A DNA stretch of 49,997 nucleotides. It comes from Arenibacter latericius DSM 15913. GTDB lineage: Bacteria; Bacteroidota; Bacteroidia; Flavobacteriales; Flavobacteriaceae. Positions within the stretch are counted from its first letter, which is position 1. Every line of letters begins with the position of its first letter. Both the position numbers and the translations under genes were made by a program. The DNA lies in assembly GCF_000424985.1 (NCBI RefSeq), contig NZ_AUKX01000039.1:1-49997 (forward strand), given 5' to 3'. Under the pieces are notes generated by a model. It was not told the origin of the DNA and did no database searches. It worked only from the letters and a program-made list of their open reading frames with translations. Shown one piece after another: positions 35,432 through 44,353 of the stretch.

Positions 35432-36537
35432 TATTCCAGCCTAATTTTATATTTCTTGACGCTTACGGCAATAAAAAAAACAGTCATACCTATCAGAATC
35501 AGAGTTTCCTTCCAAACAAATGCCAGTCCAACACCCTTGAGCATAATACCTTTAATGATGATGATAAACCATTTGGCGGGAATAATATTACTGATTACTT
35601 GTAGCGGTGCTGGCATACTAGAAATGGGAAAAATAAAACCCGAGAGTAGTATTACGGGAAGCATTAACCCCATTAGTGAAATCATCATAGCAGATTGTTG
35701 CGTATCTGAAATAGTGGAAATCAAGATTCCAAGAGCTAAGGAAGTAATGATAAACAAAACACTTTCTGCCCCTAGCAGAAATAAACTACCTTCCACTGGC
35801 ATTTTAAATATAAATATGCTTAAAAGTACAATGACAGCTGCGTTGATTATAGATAGGAATATATATGGGACCACTTTCCCTATAATCACTTGGAACGGTT
35901 TTAAAGGAGAAACCAAGAGAATCTCCATGGTCCCCAATTCCTTTTCTCGAGTGATAGAAATAGAAGTCATCATTGCCGAAACCAGCATTAAAATAATGGT
36001 CATTACTCCTGGAACAAACATGAATACGCTCTTTAGCTCTTGGTTATAGACCATGCGAGTTTGCGGAATAATCTGATAGTCTATTTGAATACTCTTGTTT
36101 TTTTCTAGTTGGTAATTTTGAAGGATGGCGTTTATGTAATTGGTTATAGAATTGGCAGTATTGGGATCGGTGGCATCGGTTATTATTTGAATTTTAGCGC
36201 TTTTCTCTTTGATGAGATTTCTACCAAAGTCTTTCTCAAAATTTAAGACCGCTTTTATTTTTCCTTTTTGAAATATACTTTCAATTTCCGCTTCCCGAGA
36301 AATTATCTGCTTAATACTAAAGTATTTGGAGTTGGAAATTTTATTGATGATTTCTAGGGTAGAAGCATCTTTAGAATGATCCTGGATAGCAATATTTACA
36401 TTGTTGATCTCATTGGTTATGGCAAATCCGAAAAGCAATATCTGGGCAATTGGCATTCCAAACAAGATAAAAAGCGAGCGCCTATCCCTAAAGATATGGT
36501 AGAATTCTTTTCTTATAAAACCTATAAATCTTTTCAT
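35431..36537 (-). CDS. ABC-2 type exporter permease (first permease, YbhS-like)
   Basis: A 368-residue paralogue of the next permease with the same layout: an N-terminal span at about 22-40, a periplasmic domain, and spans from about 170 on. It carries TREKELGTMEILLVSPLKPFQVIIGKVVPY and GFIFPISSMPAPLQVISNIIPAKWF. It lies 20 bases after the second ATPase and overlaps the following permease by one base, so the pair is translationally coupled and probably heterodimeric. Confidence 0.92.
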   Translation of the reverse strand: MKRFIGFIRKEFYHIFRDRRSLFILFGMPIAQILLFGFAITNEINNVNIAIQDHSKDASTLEIINKISNSKYFSIKQIISREAEIESIFQKGKIKAVLNFEKDFGRNLIKEKSAKIQIITDATDPNTANSITNYINAILQNYQLEKNKSIQIDYQIIPQTRMVYNQELKSVFMFVPGVMTIILMLVSAMMTSISITREKELGTMEILLVSPLKPFQVIIGKVVPYIFLSIINAAVIVLLSIFIFKMPVEGSLFLLGAESVLFIITSLALGILISTISDTQQSAMMISLMGLMLPVILLSGFIFPISSMPAPLQVISNIIPAKWFIIIIKGIMLKGVGLAFVWKETLILIGMTVFFIAVSVKKYKIRLE

Positions 36538-36557
36538 TTGTGTGAGATCATCTTTCC

Positions 36558-37292
36558 TTATTCAATATTCCTGGCCAATTTTAAAAACACCTCGTTCATG
36601 GAAGTAACTTTAAATTGTTGTTTTAGATTTTTTGGTGTATCCAATGCTTCTATTTTCCCTTCTACCATGATGGAGACTCTATCACAATACTCGGCTTCAT
36701 CCATATAATGTGTGGTGACAAAAATGGTGGTGCCTTGGTCGGCAGCTTTATAGATCATTTCCCAAAATTGCCGTCGGGTAATAGGATCTACACCACCTGT
36801 GGGTTCATCCAAAAAAACAATTTTTGGTTCGTGAAGGAGTGCAACAGAAAAGGAGAGCTTTTGTTTCCATCCCAACGGTAGGGAACCTACCAATTTGCTC
36901 GAAATTTCATGCATGCCTAATTCAACTAACAAGTTTTTACTCTTCTCCCTAATGACTTTACGTGACAAGCCATATATCCCTCCAAAAAAGTTTATATTTT
37001 CTTGTACGGTAAGGTCATCATAGAGTGCGAATCGCTGACTCATATATCCGATATTTCTTTTAATAGCCTCGGGTTGGGTATACACATCGTAGTCCACCAC
37101 CTTTGCTTTGCCAGAAGAGGGATGGGAAATTCCGATCAGCATTTTTATCGCGGTTGTTTTCCCTGCGCCATTTGCACCCAGAAAACCAAATATCTCTCCT
37201 TTCTTAACCTCAAAGCTTATGGCATTCACCGCTTTAAAAGCACCAAATGCTTTGGTTAAATTTTCTACCTCTATGACGTTTTCGTTTTTCAT
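36558..37292 (-). CDS. ABC transporter ATPase (second subunit, degenerate signature)
   Basis: The 244-residue protein has Walker A GANGAGKTT, Walker B VFLDEPTGGVDP and the H-loop TTHYMDEAEYCD. The ABC signature reads LPLGWKQKLS instead of LSGGQ, a variant also found in the second ATPase half of fused exporters such as RbbA and YbhF. This fits a split version of that fusion, with the other ATPase directly upstream (four-base overlap). The asymmetry suggests that one of the two composite ATP sites is altered. Confidence 0.92.
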   Translation of the reverse strand: MKNENVIEVENLTKAFGAFKAVNAISFEVKKGEIFGFLGANGAGKTTAIKMLIGISHPSSGKAKVVDYDVYTQPEAIKRNIGYMSQRFALYDDLTVQENINFFGGIYGLSRKVIREKSKNLLVELGMHEISSKLVGSLPLGWKQKLSFSVALLHEPKIVFLDEPTGGVDPITRRQFWEMIYKAADQGTTIFVTTHYMDEAEYCDRVSIMVEGKIEALDTPKNLKQQFKVTSMNEVFLKLARNIE

Positions 37293-38194
37293 TTTTTCGC
37301 TAATTCCATAAATGCATCCTCAATATCAGCATGGGTGGGGGCAATGGTAATGGCATTGAGACCAGAGGATTCTAGATAGTGTTGTAATTCTTCCGTTTTA
37401 AAAGTGACTCTTTTATCGGTGTAGTGTACAAATTCTCCAAAGGGAAATACGCTATAGGTATGTTCATAACGTTGTAAGGTTTGTATCAACTTATACATGT
37501 TGTCTGCTTTAACGTTGTAAATGTCCTTTGGAAACTTATCTACAATAGCTTGAGGCGTATCTATATCTAATATCTCGCCTTCTTGGATTAGGGCTATACG
37601 GTCACACAGGGCAGCTTCATCCATGTATGGCGTAGATACCAAGATGGTAATTCCCCGTTTTTGCAATCTTTTGAGCATTTCCCAAAACTCCTTTCTGGAA
37701 ACCGGATCTACTCCCGTGGTAGGTTCATCCAAGAAAAGCACCTTAGGTTTATGGATAAGGGCACAGGAAAGGGCGAGTTTTTGTTTCATCCCACCCGAAA
37801 GTTTACCTGCTCGGCGATCTTTAAAAGGGGCTATCTGCTCATAAATATCCTTGATTAAATCGTAGTTTTCGGCAATAGTAGTTCCGAAGATGGTAGCGAA
37901 AAAGTTGAGGTTTTCTTCTACAGTAAGATCTTGATAGAGGGAAAAACGCCCAGGCATATATCCTACCGAATTTCGGATGGCTTTGTAATCTTTAATTATA
38001 TCCAAGCCTGCTACGGTTGCCTTCCCATTATCTGGCAATAAAAGTGTGGCTAAAATTCTAAAAATAGTGGTCTTTCCCGCACCATCTGGCCCAATAAGTC
38101 CAAATAACTCCCCCGGATTTACATCAAAAGTAATGTTCCGTACTGCTATTTGCTTCTTGTAAGACTTGTCGATATTGCTTAAGGAAATACCCAT
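37289..38194 (-). CDS. ABC transporter ATPase (first subunit)
   Basis: The 301-residue protein has Walker A GPDGAGKTT, a canonical signature LSGGMKQKLALS and Walker B VLFLDEPTTGVDP. A C-terminal extension of about 80 residues (HTYSVFPFGEFVHYTDKRVTFKTEELQHYLES) is typical of drug or lipid exporters. It corresponds to the first half of the YbhF/RbbA-type fusion. Its stop overlaps the start of the second ATPase by four bases. An unusual 126-base gap with a stem-loop separates it from the OsmC gene upstream. Confidence 0.92.
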   Translation of the reverse strand: MGISLSNIDKSYKKQIAVRNITFDVNPGELFGLIGPDGAGKTTIFRILATLLLPDNGKATVAGLDIIKDYKAIRNSVGYMPGRFSLYQDLTVEENLNFFATIFGTTIAENYDLIKDIYEQIAPFKDRRAGKLSGGMKQKLALSCALIHKPKVLFLDEPTTGVDPVSRKEFWEMLKRLQKRGITILVSTPYMDEAALCDRIALIQEGEILDIDTPQAIVDKFPKDIYNVKADNMYKLIQTLQRYEHTYSVFPFGEFVHYTDKRVTFKTEELQHYLESSGLNAITIAPTHADIEDAFMELAKK

Positions 38195-38212
38195 TATTTG
38201 TGATTTATATTT

Positions 38213-38238
38213 AGGGCATCAGGTAAACCCAATGCCCT
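38213..38238. repeat. Stem-loop between the OsmC gene and the ABC ATPases
   Basis: AGGGCAT and ATGCCCT form a perfect seven-base stem with a 12-base loop. On the minus strand it is followed by AAATATAAA, so it is a weak terminator at best and might attenuate the passage of transcription from the OsmC gene into the ATPase genes. Confidence 0.5.
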
Positions 38239-38320
38239 GAATTATGTATTTATTGTATTATCAGCGTCTTATATTTTCTTTCCAGTCATGGGCATTAATT
38301 ACCTTGAGCAGGCTAGATTA

Positions 38321-38776
38321 TTAGACCACAGCTACAGTTATTTCCATGGAAACCTTGGTATTTATTGAGTTTGATATTAGGCAAGCCTCTTCAGACTTTA
38401 GAAGAACTCGTTCAGCTCTATCCCTGTCTTTTTCGTGCATGATTATCAGTTTTGGTTTTAGGATTATTTCTGTCATTAGAAATCTCTTTTCTACTTTTTC
38501 CATCACTCCAATAGCCTCGCACTCAAAGGAGGTAAATTCCAATTTGGAGTTCTCTGCGATGGCTAAGAAGGTAGTTAGCAAGCAACCGCTCACAGAAGCT
38601 GTAAATAAATGTTCTGGCGACCAAATATGGGGCATGCCCTTGGGAAATTCTGGTGGAGTGGCCACCTCAATACTATTGTCTGTCGCACTTTTACCAGCTG
38701 ATAATTCTGGAGAGGAGAGGATACCCTTACGCTCTTCTACCCATTTTAAGTTTACCTTGTATTCATGTTTATCCAT
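38321..38776 (-). CDS. OsmC-family peroxide-reductase-like protein, 151 aa
   Basis: A small OsmC/Ohr-fold protein with the two conserved cysteines in SGCLLTTFLAIAEN and EEACLISNSI, and the motif MPHIWSPEHLFTASV. OsmC-type proteins reduce organic hydroperoxides using this cysteine pair. The gene sits within the exporter operon, 8 bases after the lipoprotein gene and ahead of the ATPases, an unusual place. The neighbour suggests a link between the exported compound and oxidative or thiol stress, which is inference only. Confidence 0.88.
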   Translation of the reverse strand: MDKHEYKVNLKWVEERKGILSSPELSAGKSATDNSIEVATPPEFPKGMPHIWSPEHLFTASVSGCLLTTFLAIAENSKLEFTSFECEAIGVMEKVEKRFLMTEIILKPKLIIMHEKDRDRAERVLLKSEEACLISNSINTKVSMEITVAVV

Positions 38777-38784
38777 AATCTTGC

Positions 38785-39276
38785 TTATTTAAAGTAAGTG
38801 TAATATCCGTCTAAGTTTTCTTTTATACTCTTTATCGTTTCTTTACCGTTTTCAACAGAATTTACTTTTCCTAAAGCATCAATTTTCTCAATAAGGGGAT
38901 GCAGAAAAACGTGTAGGTTATCGTGTGAGGGTCCGGTCATAGTACATTCCTTTACCACAAAGTTTTTCTCATCATTTAATTTTGATGCTAATTGATGATA
39001 GTCCTCTACAGTTTGCGGATTATTTTCTTTAATCAACCCCAACATACTCTCAACTCCTTCCGTGGTTTCTATATTGGCTTCCCATTTGTTACCTTTATCT
39101 AGTTGGATTTCGTTTACCCAAGAGTTGTTTAATACCATTTTATCATCCTCGTGTACGTTTTCATGAATAGTTTCTGTAGTTTCCACATTTGTAGAGGTAT
39201 TACTTTTTTCCTTGATTTCCTTGCAGCTAATAAATAGTGCTACAATCATTACCGTTGTTAAAATTGTTTTCTTCAT
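38785..39276 (-). CDS. Lipoprotein of unknown function, 163 aa
   Basis: The signal peptide ends with lipobox ALFISC (Cys18). A short acidic, low-complexity linker (VETTETIHENVHEDD) is followed by a predicted helical domain of about 100 residues containing ECTMTGPSHDNLHVFLHPLIEKI. The two His-containing helices might bind a metal, but no family is recognised. It lies between the HlyD gene (95 bases upstream) and the OsmC gene (8 bases downstream) and is probably part of the exporter unit. Confidence 0.7.
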   Translation of the reverse strand: MKKTILTTVMIVALFISCKEIKEKSNTSTNVETTETIHENVHEDDKMVLNNSWVNEIQLDKGNKWEANIETTEGVESMLGLIKENNPQTVEDYHQLASKLNDEKNFVVKECTMTGPSHDNLHVFLHPLIEKIDALGKVNSVENGKETIKSIKENLDGYYTYFK

Positions 39277-39371
39277 AATGCGTATTTTAATTTGAGTTTA
39301 TAAATTTCTCCCCATAGGAGAAGGTTTTATGATTTGTGGTCAGCTTTCCTTTTCATCGAATAAATGGGAAT

Positions 39372-40259
39372 CTACTGACCATTGATCCACATCTCAGCGG
39401 GCATTCCTATTTTTAGACTTCCATCGTTTTCAACTATAATTTTTACGGCATACACTAAATTGACGCGCTCTTCTTTAGTCTGAATAATTTTGGGAGTGAA
39501 TTCGGCCGAAGAGGATATCCAGCTTATTTTACCCGTATACTCTTTCATTGTATCTCCAGAGTCGACTTTAACAGTGACCTGCTGACCAATTTTAATATTT
39601 GATAGTTGAGTCTGACTCAGATAGACCCGCAACTCCATTTGGTTTAAATTGGCAACCTTATACAAGGGTTTGCCAAAGGAAACTATTTCTCCAGGCTCGG
39701 CATATTTGGCGAGGACGGTACCATTTATTGGATTAGTTATATTACTCCTTGTAATTTGCTCCTCAACCAGTGCCACCTGTGCCGATATAGTTTTACCTTC
39801 ATTTATAATAGGTGAATTTTTACTCTCTACATTTTTAATCTGCTTTTTTAAAACGTCTACTCGACTGTTCGCTCGATCTAATTCCTGCTGGGTAGCAGCA
39901 TTATCGGCAAACATATTTTGTAAGCGCTGCTGCTCTATTTTTGCGTTCTTCAATTCTTCTTGTAGCACTTCTACTTGCGACCATACTCCGCCAGATTTGG
40001 AGGCTACCGTTGCTTTAGTAGCCAGCAGTTGTTGTTTGTTTAGATAGGATTGGACGGTATCTACCAATCCTAATACAGCACCCTTTTCTACTAGTTGCCC
40101 TTCTTCTATGTTTAGGAATTGTAGTTTTCCGTTAGCTTCCGCGGAAATAGTGATCTCAGTGGCTTCAAAGTTACCGTACCCATCTGCTTTTTGGTCATTA
40201 GAGCACGACAGTAGTAGGGCTATGAAACTTATTGGAACAATTAATTTGAATGATTTCAT
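39372..40259 (-). CDS. HlyD-family membrane fusion protein, lipid-anchored
   Basis: The 295-residue protein has a signal sequence with lipobox ALLLSC (Cys19), a lipoyl-like domain (about 40-65, ISAEANGKLQFLNIEEGQLVEKG), a coiled-coil hairpin (about 75-160) and a beta-barrel domain (about 175-290, GTVLAKYAEPGEIVSFGKPLYKV). It should bridge the inner-membrane permeases and the TolC-type channel encoded just upstream. It corresponds to YbhG in the E. coli YbhGFSR exporter. It follows the TolC gene by 13 bases. Confidence 0.9.
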   Translation of the reverse strand: MKSFKLIVPISFIALLLSCSNDQKADGYGNFEATEITISAEANGKLQFLNIEEGQLVEKGAVLGLVDTVQSYLNKQQLLATKATVASKSGGVWSQVEVLQEELKNAKIEQQRLQNMFADNAATQQELDRANSRVDVLKKQIKNVESKNSPIINEGKTISAQVALVEEQITRSNITNPINGTVLAKYAEPGEIVSFGKPLYKVANLNQMELRVYLSQTQLSNIKIGQQVTVKVDSGDTMKEYTGKISWISSSAEFTPKIIQTKEERVNLVYAVKIIVENDGSLKIGMPAEMWINGQ

Positions 40260-40272
40260 CTCAGTATCTTGA

Positions 40273-41532
40273 TTATAAATTTCCTATAATCAGCTTATAA
40301 TTAGCTCTGGCTAAGCTTAGCTGCGTTTTATGTATTTCCTGGGTAATTTTTGCTTCGTATAGATTGTTTAATTCAGTAATGTATGCTGAAGAAGGTATAG
40401 ATCCATTTTTAAATTGTGAGGTCGTAGCTTTTAAAACCTGCTCTCGCAATTGGATAATCTCATCATCTGTTTGTAGCATTTCTGTAAACTTGGCTATATC
40501 GCTTTTAGCTTCTTCTAATTGAATAGCATTATTAAGGACAAAAGTTTCTTTCTCGCTAGTAAGGATTTCCTTTGAAATCGCTACCATTTTCTTCTTTTCT
40601 TTAGATGTTCCCCAATCCAGAACATTCCATTTCATTTTTAGACCAACCATATAGAAATCTTGAAAAGAGTTGTCTAGCATATTTAAGCCTGGATTTCCAT
40701 ATCCCACTTGTCCAAATCCAATTAATTTAGGGGAATTGGATTTGGAGATGACCTCTTTGGTGATTTCTAATTGACTTTGTTGTAAATCGAAAAGTTTCAG
40801 TTCTGGTCGCTCGGAATTAGTTTCAGATAAAATATCGGTATTAGCTCTTTGAAGGATACTATTGTTGTCTATATCCTTGGAGACTAAGGCTGATAGATTT
40901 GCTAACTCTTTTTTACGATCATAATTAATTTCAGATAGTTGTTGTTCCAATTTTAGGCTTTCTGCTCGTAAGGCTTGTTGTGCAGATGGTAGTATTGCAC
41001 CGTGTTTTACCCCGGCTTCAATTTCCTTTAATCTTGTTTCTAATTCATGCATTTTTGAAGTCAAGAGTTTGGCTTGTTCCTGATGGAAGAGCACTCGGAA
41101 ATAACGCTGATTAATTTGTGCTCGTAAAGCATAAAGTGTTACCTCTACTTGTTGCTGTTGTGTTTGTAGTTCTGCTTCCTTTAGTTTGATATTCGCGTCA
41201 ACACTTCCCCCATGGTAAATAAGCTGATTGGCATCTAAGGTAGCACGGTACTGATCTTGGTTGGGAGATGCTATACTAATATTTGGTAGCGCTATTGGGA
41301 AATGGATTACGTCCGATTGATAGGTTGCTTGGGCATTCAAATCTAATTTTGGTAATCGCTCCTTATTAATTACACCTACCTCCATTCTGGACCTTTCCTC
41401 TAACAGAACACGCTGTTTTGCCAAAGGATATGTTTTTTCCGCGAGCTCATAACAGGCTTCTAACGTTAATACCTGCTGTGAAAAAGCAGAGAGAGAAGCA
41501 AAAATGAAAAGGAGTAATAAATAACTTTTCAT
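40273..41532 (-). CDS. TolC-family outer membrane efflux channel
   Basis: The 419-residue protein has a signal peptide (MKSYLLLLFIFASLSAFSQQ) and the duplicated TolC/OEP domain of long helices. Periplasmic coiled-coil segments are visible at about 100-200 (ALRAQINQRYFRVLFHQEQAKLL) and 320-415. It provides the outer-membrane duct of the exporter and is the first structural gene of the operon. Between it and tetR lies a 250-base spacer with a palindromic repeat, so a separate promoter or readthrough control is likely. Confidence 0.9.
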   Translation of the reverse strand: MKSYLLLLFIFASLSAFSQQVLTLEACYELAEKTYPLAKQRVLLEERSRMEVGVINKERLPKLDLNAQATYQSDVIHFPIALPNISIASPNQDQYRATLDANQLIYHGGSVDANIKLKEAELQTQQQQVEVTLYALRAQINQRYFRVLFHQEQAKLLTSKMHELETRLKEIEAGVKHGAILPSAQQALRAESLKLEQQLSEINYDRKKELANLSALVSKDIDNNSILQRANTDILSETNSERPELKLFDLQQSQLEITKEVISKSNSPKLIGFGQVGYGNPGLNMLDNSFQDFYMVGLKMKWNVLDWGTSKEKKKMVAISKEILTSEKETFVLNNAIQLEEAKSDIAKFTEMLQTDDEIIQLREQVLKATTSQFKNGSIPSSAYITELNNLYEAKITQEIHKTQLSLARANYKLIIGNL

Positions 41533-41559
41533 ATGGAAATATTTATTGTTTTTTAACGG

Positions 41560-41706
41560 TCATACCAGCACGAATAGGTCGTTCTGGCGGGCCTGTACAA
41601 CTACGTCATTCAGGTTGGTGCGATTCGCATGTCTTCCTTCGTGTTTGTCCGCCAGAATGAATCTTTCGGGCTGGCGACCAGATTTCGGTCATGCTTATTT
41701 CATAAT
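41560..41706. repeat. Long imperfect inverted repeat between tolC-type and tetR genes
   Basis: CCAGCACGAATAGG...TTCTGGCGGGC (about 41563-41590) pairs with GTCCGCCAGAATGAATCTTTCGGGCTGG (about 41648-41675) with a few mismatches, giving a stem of roughly 28 bases and a loop of about 57. The GC-rich tip is shared with the element at 29959-29994, and the right end resembles sequence near 15640-15676. The size and lack of a gene suggest a MITE-like dispersed element. Confidence 0.6.
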
Positions 41707-41780
41707 AGTATTGTATCATTCCTTTTCAGGTGTTCCTTGTGCTATTGTTGTATTATTAGTTGACAAATTCATAGATAGTA

Positions 41781-42392
41781 CTACTTCTTTATGGATGCAA
41801 TAATGAATTCGGCAACAGCTGTTTTTCTTTCCTCCATTAATATCTTAAATCCATTATCTTCAATATGTAAAAGGCCTTTTATTAGCGGAGATGCTACAAA
41901 AGGGAATACATTGAGGGAAAGAATATGAATAAATAGCTGTTTCCCATCTATATGTTTTATAATGCCTTGCTCTACCTCATAGGCTACTTGATTTTCAAAT
42001 TTTTCTAAACTAGGGAATGCGGCATTTTTCCGTAATGTTTCAAAAAAATTCGGATTTCGGTTCAATTCCTGAATTATGAAATTGGGTAAATAGGGGTGCT
42101 TCATAATAAAGGATATATAATTATGAGTAAAACTTCTCACTTTTTCCTCTATGCTGGAGTCGTCCTTTAAAACTTTGTTCAGCTCTGGAGCAAGGAGAGA
42201 GAAAGCATTACTAAACACCGCCTCAAATAGCATTTGTTTGCTTCTATAATAATAATGGAGCATAGCTTTATTTATGCCCGCCTTATCCGCAATTTCTTGC
42301 ATCCGCGCTCCATCCATGCCCTTTTTCTGAAACACTTTTTTAGCAGCATCTAAAATTTGCTCTTCAGTATCTTGATTCTTTTGCTTTGTCAT
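41781..42392 (-). CDS. TetR-family transcriptional regulator
   Basis: The 203-residue protein has an N-terminal HTH (about 12-58): EEQILDAAKKVFQKKGMDGARMQEIADKAGINKAMLHYYYRSKQMLFEAVF. The C-terminal ligand-binding domain is all-helical. It is the first gene before the TolC-HlyD-ABC exporter genes on the same strand, as CecR (YbiH) is for YbhGFSR in E. coli. A pair of palindromes 17-46 bases upstream of its start fits autoregulation. Confidence 0.92.
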   Translation of the reverse strand: MTKQKNQDTEEQILDAAKKVFQKKGMDGARMQEIADKAGINKAMLHYYYRSKQMLFEAVFSNAFSLLAPELNKVLKDDSSIEEKVRSFTHNYISFIMKHPYLPNFIIQELNRNPNFFETLRKNAAFPSLEKFENQVAYEVEQGIIKHIDGKQLFIHILSLNVFPFVASPLIKGLLHIEDNGFKILMEERKTAVAEFIIASIKK

Positions 42393-42408
42393 CCTATTAA
42401 CTTTAATA

Positions 42409-42438
42409 TTTAACCTTACGGTTTAACCATCTGGTTAA
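42409..42438. promoter_or_regulatory. Double palindromic operator upstream of tetR
   Basis: TTAACC-ATCT-GGTTAA (42423-42438) is a perfect inverted repeat, and directly next to it lies TTAACC-TTAC-GGTTTA (42410-42425), one mismatch from perfect. The two overlap by three bases. Placed 17-46 bases before the tetR start, they are probably the TetR operator and may cover its promoter. Seen directly; binding inferred. Confidence 0.65.
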
Positions 42439-42614
42439 TAAATATACAATATTTATTCTAGACTTAACAAGGTTCTATTGGCTAAGGAGTTATTATGCTG
42501 ATTTAATGAATTTAAAGTTGGTTCAACTTAGATAAAATCAGTACTGGTGAAAATCTATTTTACGAGATTCCAAGGTTTGCATCTTATATACAAGTAAAGA
42601 GTTTGGAGTACACT

Positions 42615-43067
42615 TTAGGCCTCCCGTTTCTTTCCAGTAATCTCCTTAATTTTTATTCTATAAACAATGGGAGCACCTCTTCCATAGGATTTACTAGAAA
42701 ACTCATTGATAAAATTAACCTCTTTATTGTCTTTCTGTTGGATGACACTTTTGACTCCTTCAAAAAAATCGTGCAATTTTTGCCTTGCAAAACTACCTTC
42801 GAGCTCTTCAAACTCACCTTGGATTAAGGCCGACTTCCAATTCACCAAGGATTGTATCTGTTCAGTAACCATGGATACGGATGGATTTTCTCGCATGGCA
42901 TCTATTTTATGCCCCTCTCCTGTATAGCTTATAATACTATTATCTGTTGGATCGAAATAAAAGGTAATAGGAACCACATATGGCTTCCCATTGGAAATGT
43001 AGGCCAAATGACCGTTATAATTGTTTCTAAGGATGCTGGTGCTTTCACTTATATTTAAATCTGCCAT
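42615..43067 (-). CDS. Pyridoxamine 5'-phosphate oxidase-fold (FMN-binding split barrel) protein
   Basis: The 150-residue protein fits the PPOX split-barrel class: NYNGHLAYISNGKPYVVPITFYFDPTDNSIISYTGEGHKIDAMRENPSVSMVTE is the standard FMN-site pattern, followed by SALIQGEFEEL. Members of this class reduce or bind flavin, F420 or haem, and stress-cluster versions often accompany universal stress proteins. It is 30 bases downstream of the USP gene on the same strand and probably cotranscribed. Confidence 0.88.
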   Translation of the reverse strand: MADLNISESTSILRNNYNGHLAYISNGKPYVVPITFYFDPTDNSIISYTGEGHKIDAMRENPSVSMVTEQIQSLVNWKSALIQGEFEELEGSFARQKLHDFFEGVKSVIQQKDNKEVNFINEFSSKSYGRGAPIVYRIKIKEITGKKREA

Positions 43068-43097
43068 TGTTTTATAGTTTAAAGGTTACTGATAGTA

Positions 43098-43952
43098 CTA
43101 ATTGCTTTCTTTATTTGGGAGTACCAAAAAAGGTACATCAGAATACATACTTAGGTCTTTAATTACAGGTTCACGCGTTAATCGTTGAAAAAGGCTTCGT
43201 CGGTTGTGGACCATAGAGAACAGATCTATTTTAAACTTATCTAGTGTAGAATCAATGGTCTTTGCCTTATCACTAAATTCATATATTTCATGGTAAGAAT
43301 GCGTTATTCCTTCCAAACAGGTTCCTAATAGTCCTCTATTGATTTCTTGGGTGTTGCTCAGTACTTTACTTTCGTTAATATGTATAACTTTAATAGAAGC
43401 ATCTAAAAGTGTAGCGAGAAATAGTAGTGGGGCAATAGTCTCTGCTTGGCAGCCTGTTCTATAATCGGTAACAAAGGCTATATCTTTTGGAGTTATATAA
43501 TCCATTTCACCTGGGATGGCTAGTACTGGGCAGTTAGTCATCTCATTTACAACTTTAATAGTGTTACTACCAAAGAAAAGCTCTCTTGTTTGATTCTGTC
43601 CTTTATTGCCCATAACAACTAAGTCTATTTCTTTGTTATCTATTATTTTGAGGACTCTTTTAATTAGATCTCCCTTTTTGGAGATGGTTTTAAATTGATG
43701 ATTGGGATTCCCATTGTCCAAAACAATTCTATATGATGTGCGTGCTAGGCCTTCCTCGGATGCTGCTTTCAATTGGTTCATCACCTTTTTACCTCTAAAA
43801 CCTGGTAAATTTTCACCTTCTAAAAGGGAAAGCTCATTGTAGGTGTTCAACAAATAAAAAGTACACGGTTGCGATTTAAGTAGTTGAGTTGCGTAAAATA
43901 GAGCGCAATAAGCATTATTAGAAAAGTCAGTGGCAACAAGTATGTTCTTCAT
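43098..43952 (-). CDS. Universal stress protein, tandem UspA domains
   Basis: The product has two Usp domains (about 1-145 and 150-284). The first ends with the ATP-binding pattern VVMGNKGQNQTRELFFGSNTIKVVNEMTNCPVLAIPG; the second is degenerate (MVHNRRSLFQRLTREPVIKDLSMYSDVPFLVLP), lacking the glycine triplet. Such proteins bind ATP and help survival under energy or redox stress. I choose ATG 43952 (MKNILVATDFSNNA, 284 residues); the ATG two codons upstream is equally possible. The wide divergent promoter region before it contains three FNR-like palindromes. Confidence 0.92.
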   Translation of the reverse strand: MKNILVATDFSNNAYCALFYATQLLKSQPCTFYLLNTYNELSLLEGENLPGFRGKKVMNQLKAASEEGLARTSYRIVLDNGNPNHQFKTISKKGDLIKRVLKIIDNKEIDLVVMGNKGQNQTRELFFGSNTIKVVNEMTNCPVLAIPGEMDYITPKDIAFVTDYRTGCQAETIAPLLFLATLLDASIKVIHINESKVLSNTQEINRGLLGTCLEGITHSYHEIYEFSDKAKTIDSTLDKFKIDLFSMVHNRRSLFQRLTREPVIKDLSMYSDVPFLVLPNKESN

Positions 43953-44233
43953 ATTCATATTGTATTAAATTTCATCTTGTTCCATTTCCTAATTCTCCAC
44001 TACGAATACACATTGTAAAAAGCCTATCTAAGTCAATTAACTCAAGGCAGACCAATAAAGCTTCGGATAAAAACTATCGTCACCAATTTTCAGCAAGTGT
44101 TGAAGCATTTAAGCCTCACTTAGTGGGGGAGTTCATCACCTCTACACCTGTTATTGCTTTATAGTACAAGATGCTCTCAAAATTACAAGCTAATACTGTT
44201 GATTAATATGATTTTGGTCAGCTTTAAAACAAA

Positions 44234-44247
44234 TTGATTTGGATCAA
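44234..44247. promoter_or_regulatory. Perfect FNR-type box
   Basis: TTGATTTGGATCAA matches the FNR consensus TTGAT-N4-ATCAA at all ten conserved positions. A ten-base match is unlikely by chance in 50 kb. No FNR-family regulator is encoded in this window. Confidence 0.55.
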
Positions 44248-44353
44248 TTTTCTTAAATTGGGTCATTCTCAATTGAAAAATCGTAATTTAATAGAGTCGA
44301 TGGAACTAAATCAGCATGAACCAGTAAGTAGAAATATAAATCAGGTTTTCTCC

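Noticed and set aside
35336-36049. A 237-residue plus-strand frame opposite the ABC permeases
   Set aside because: It is antisense to two clear permease genes with complete family motifs, and its own sequence shows no family features.
41546-41803. An 85-residue plus-strand frame between the TolC and TetR genes
   Set aside because: It is mostly the palindromic repeat itself and overlaps the 3' end of tetR on the other strand.
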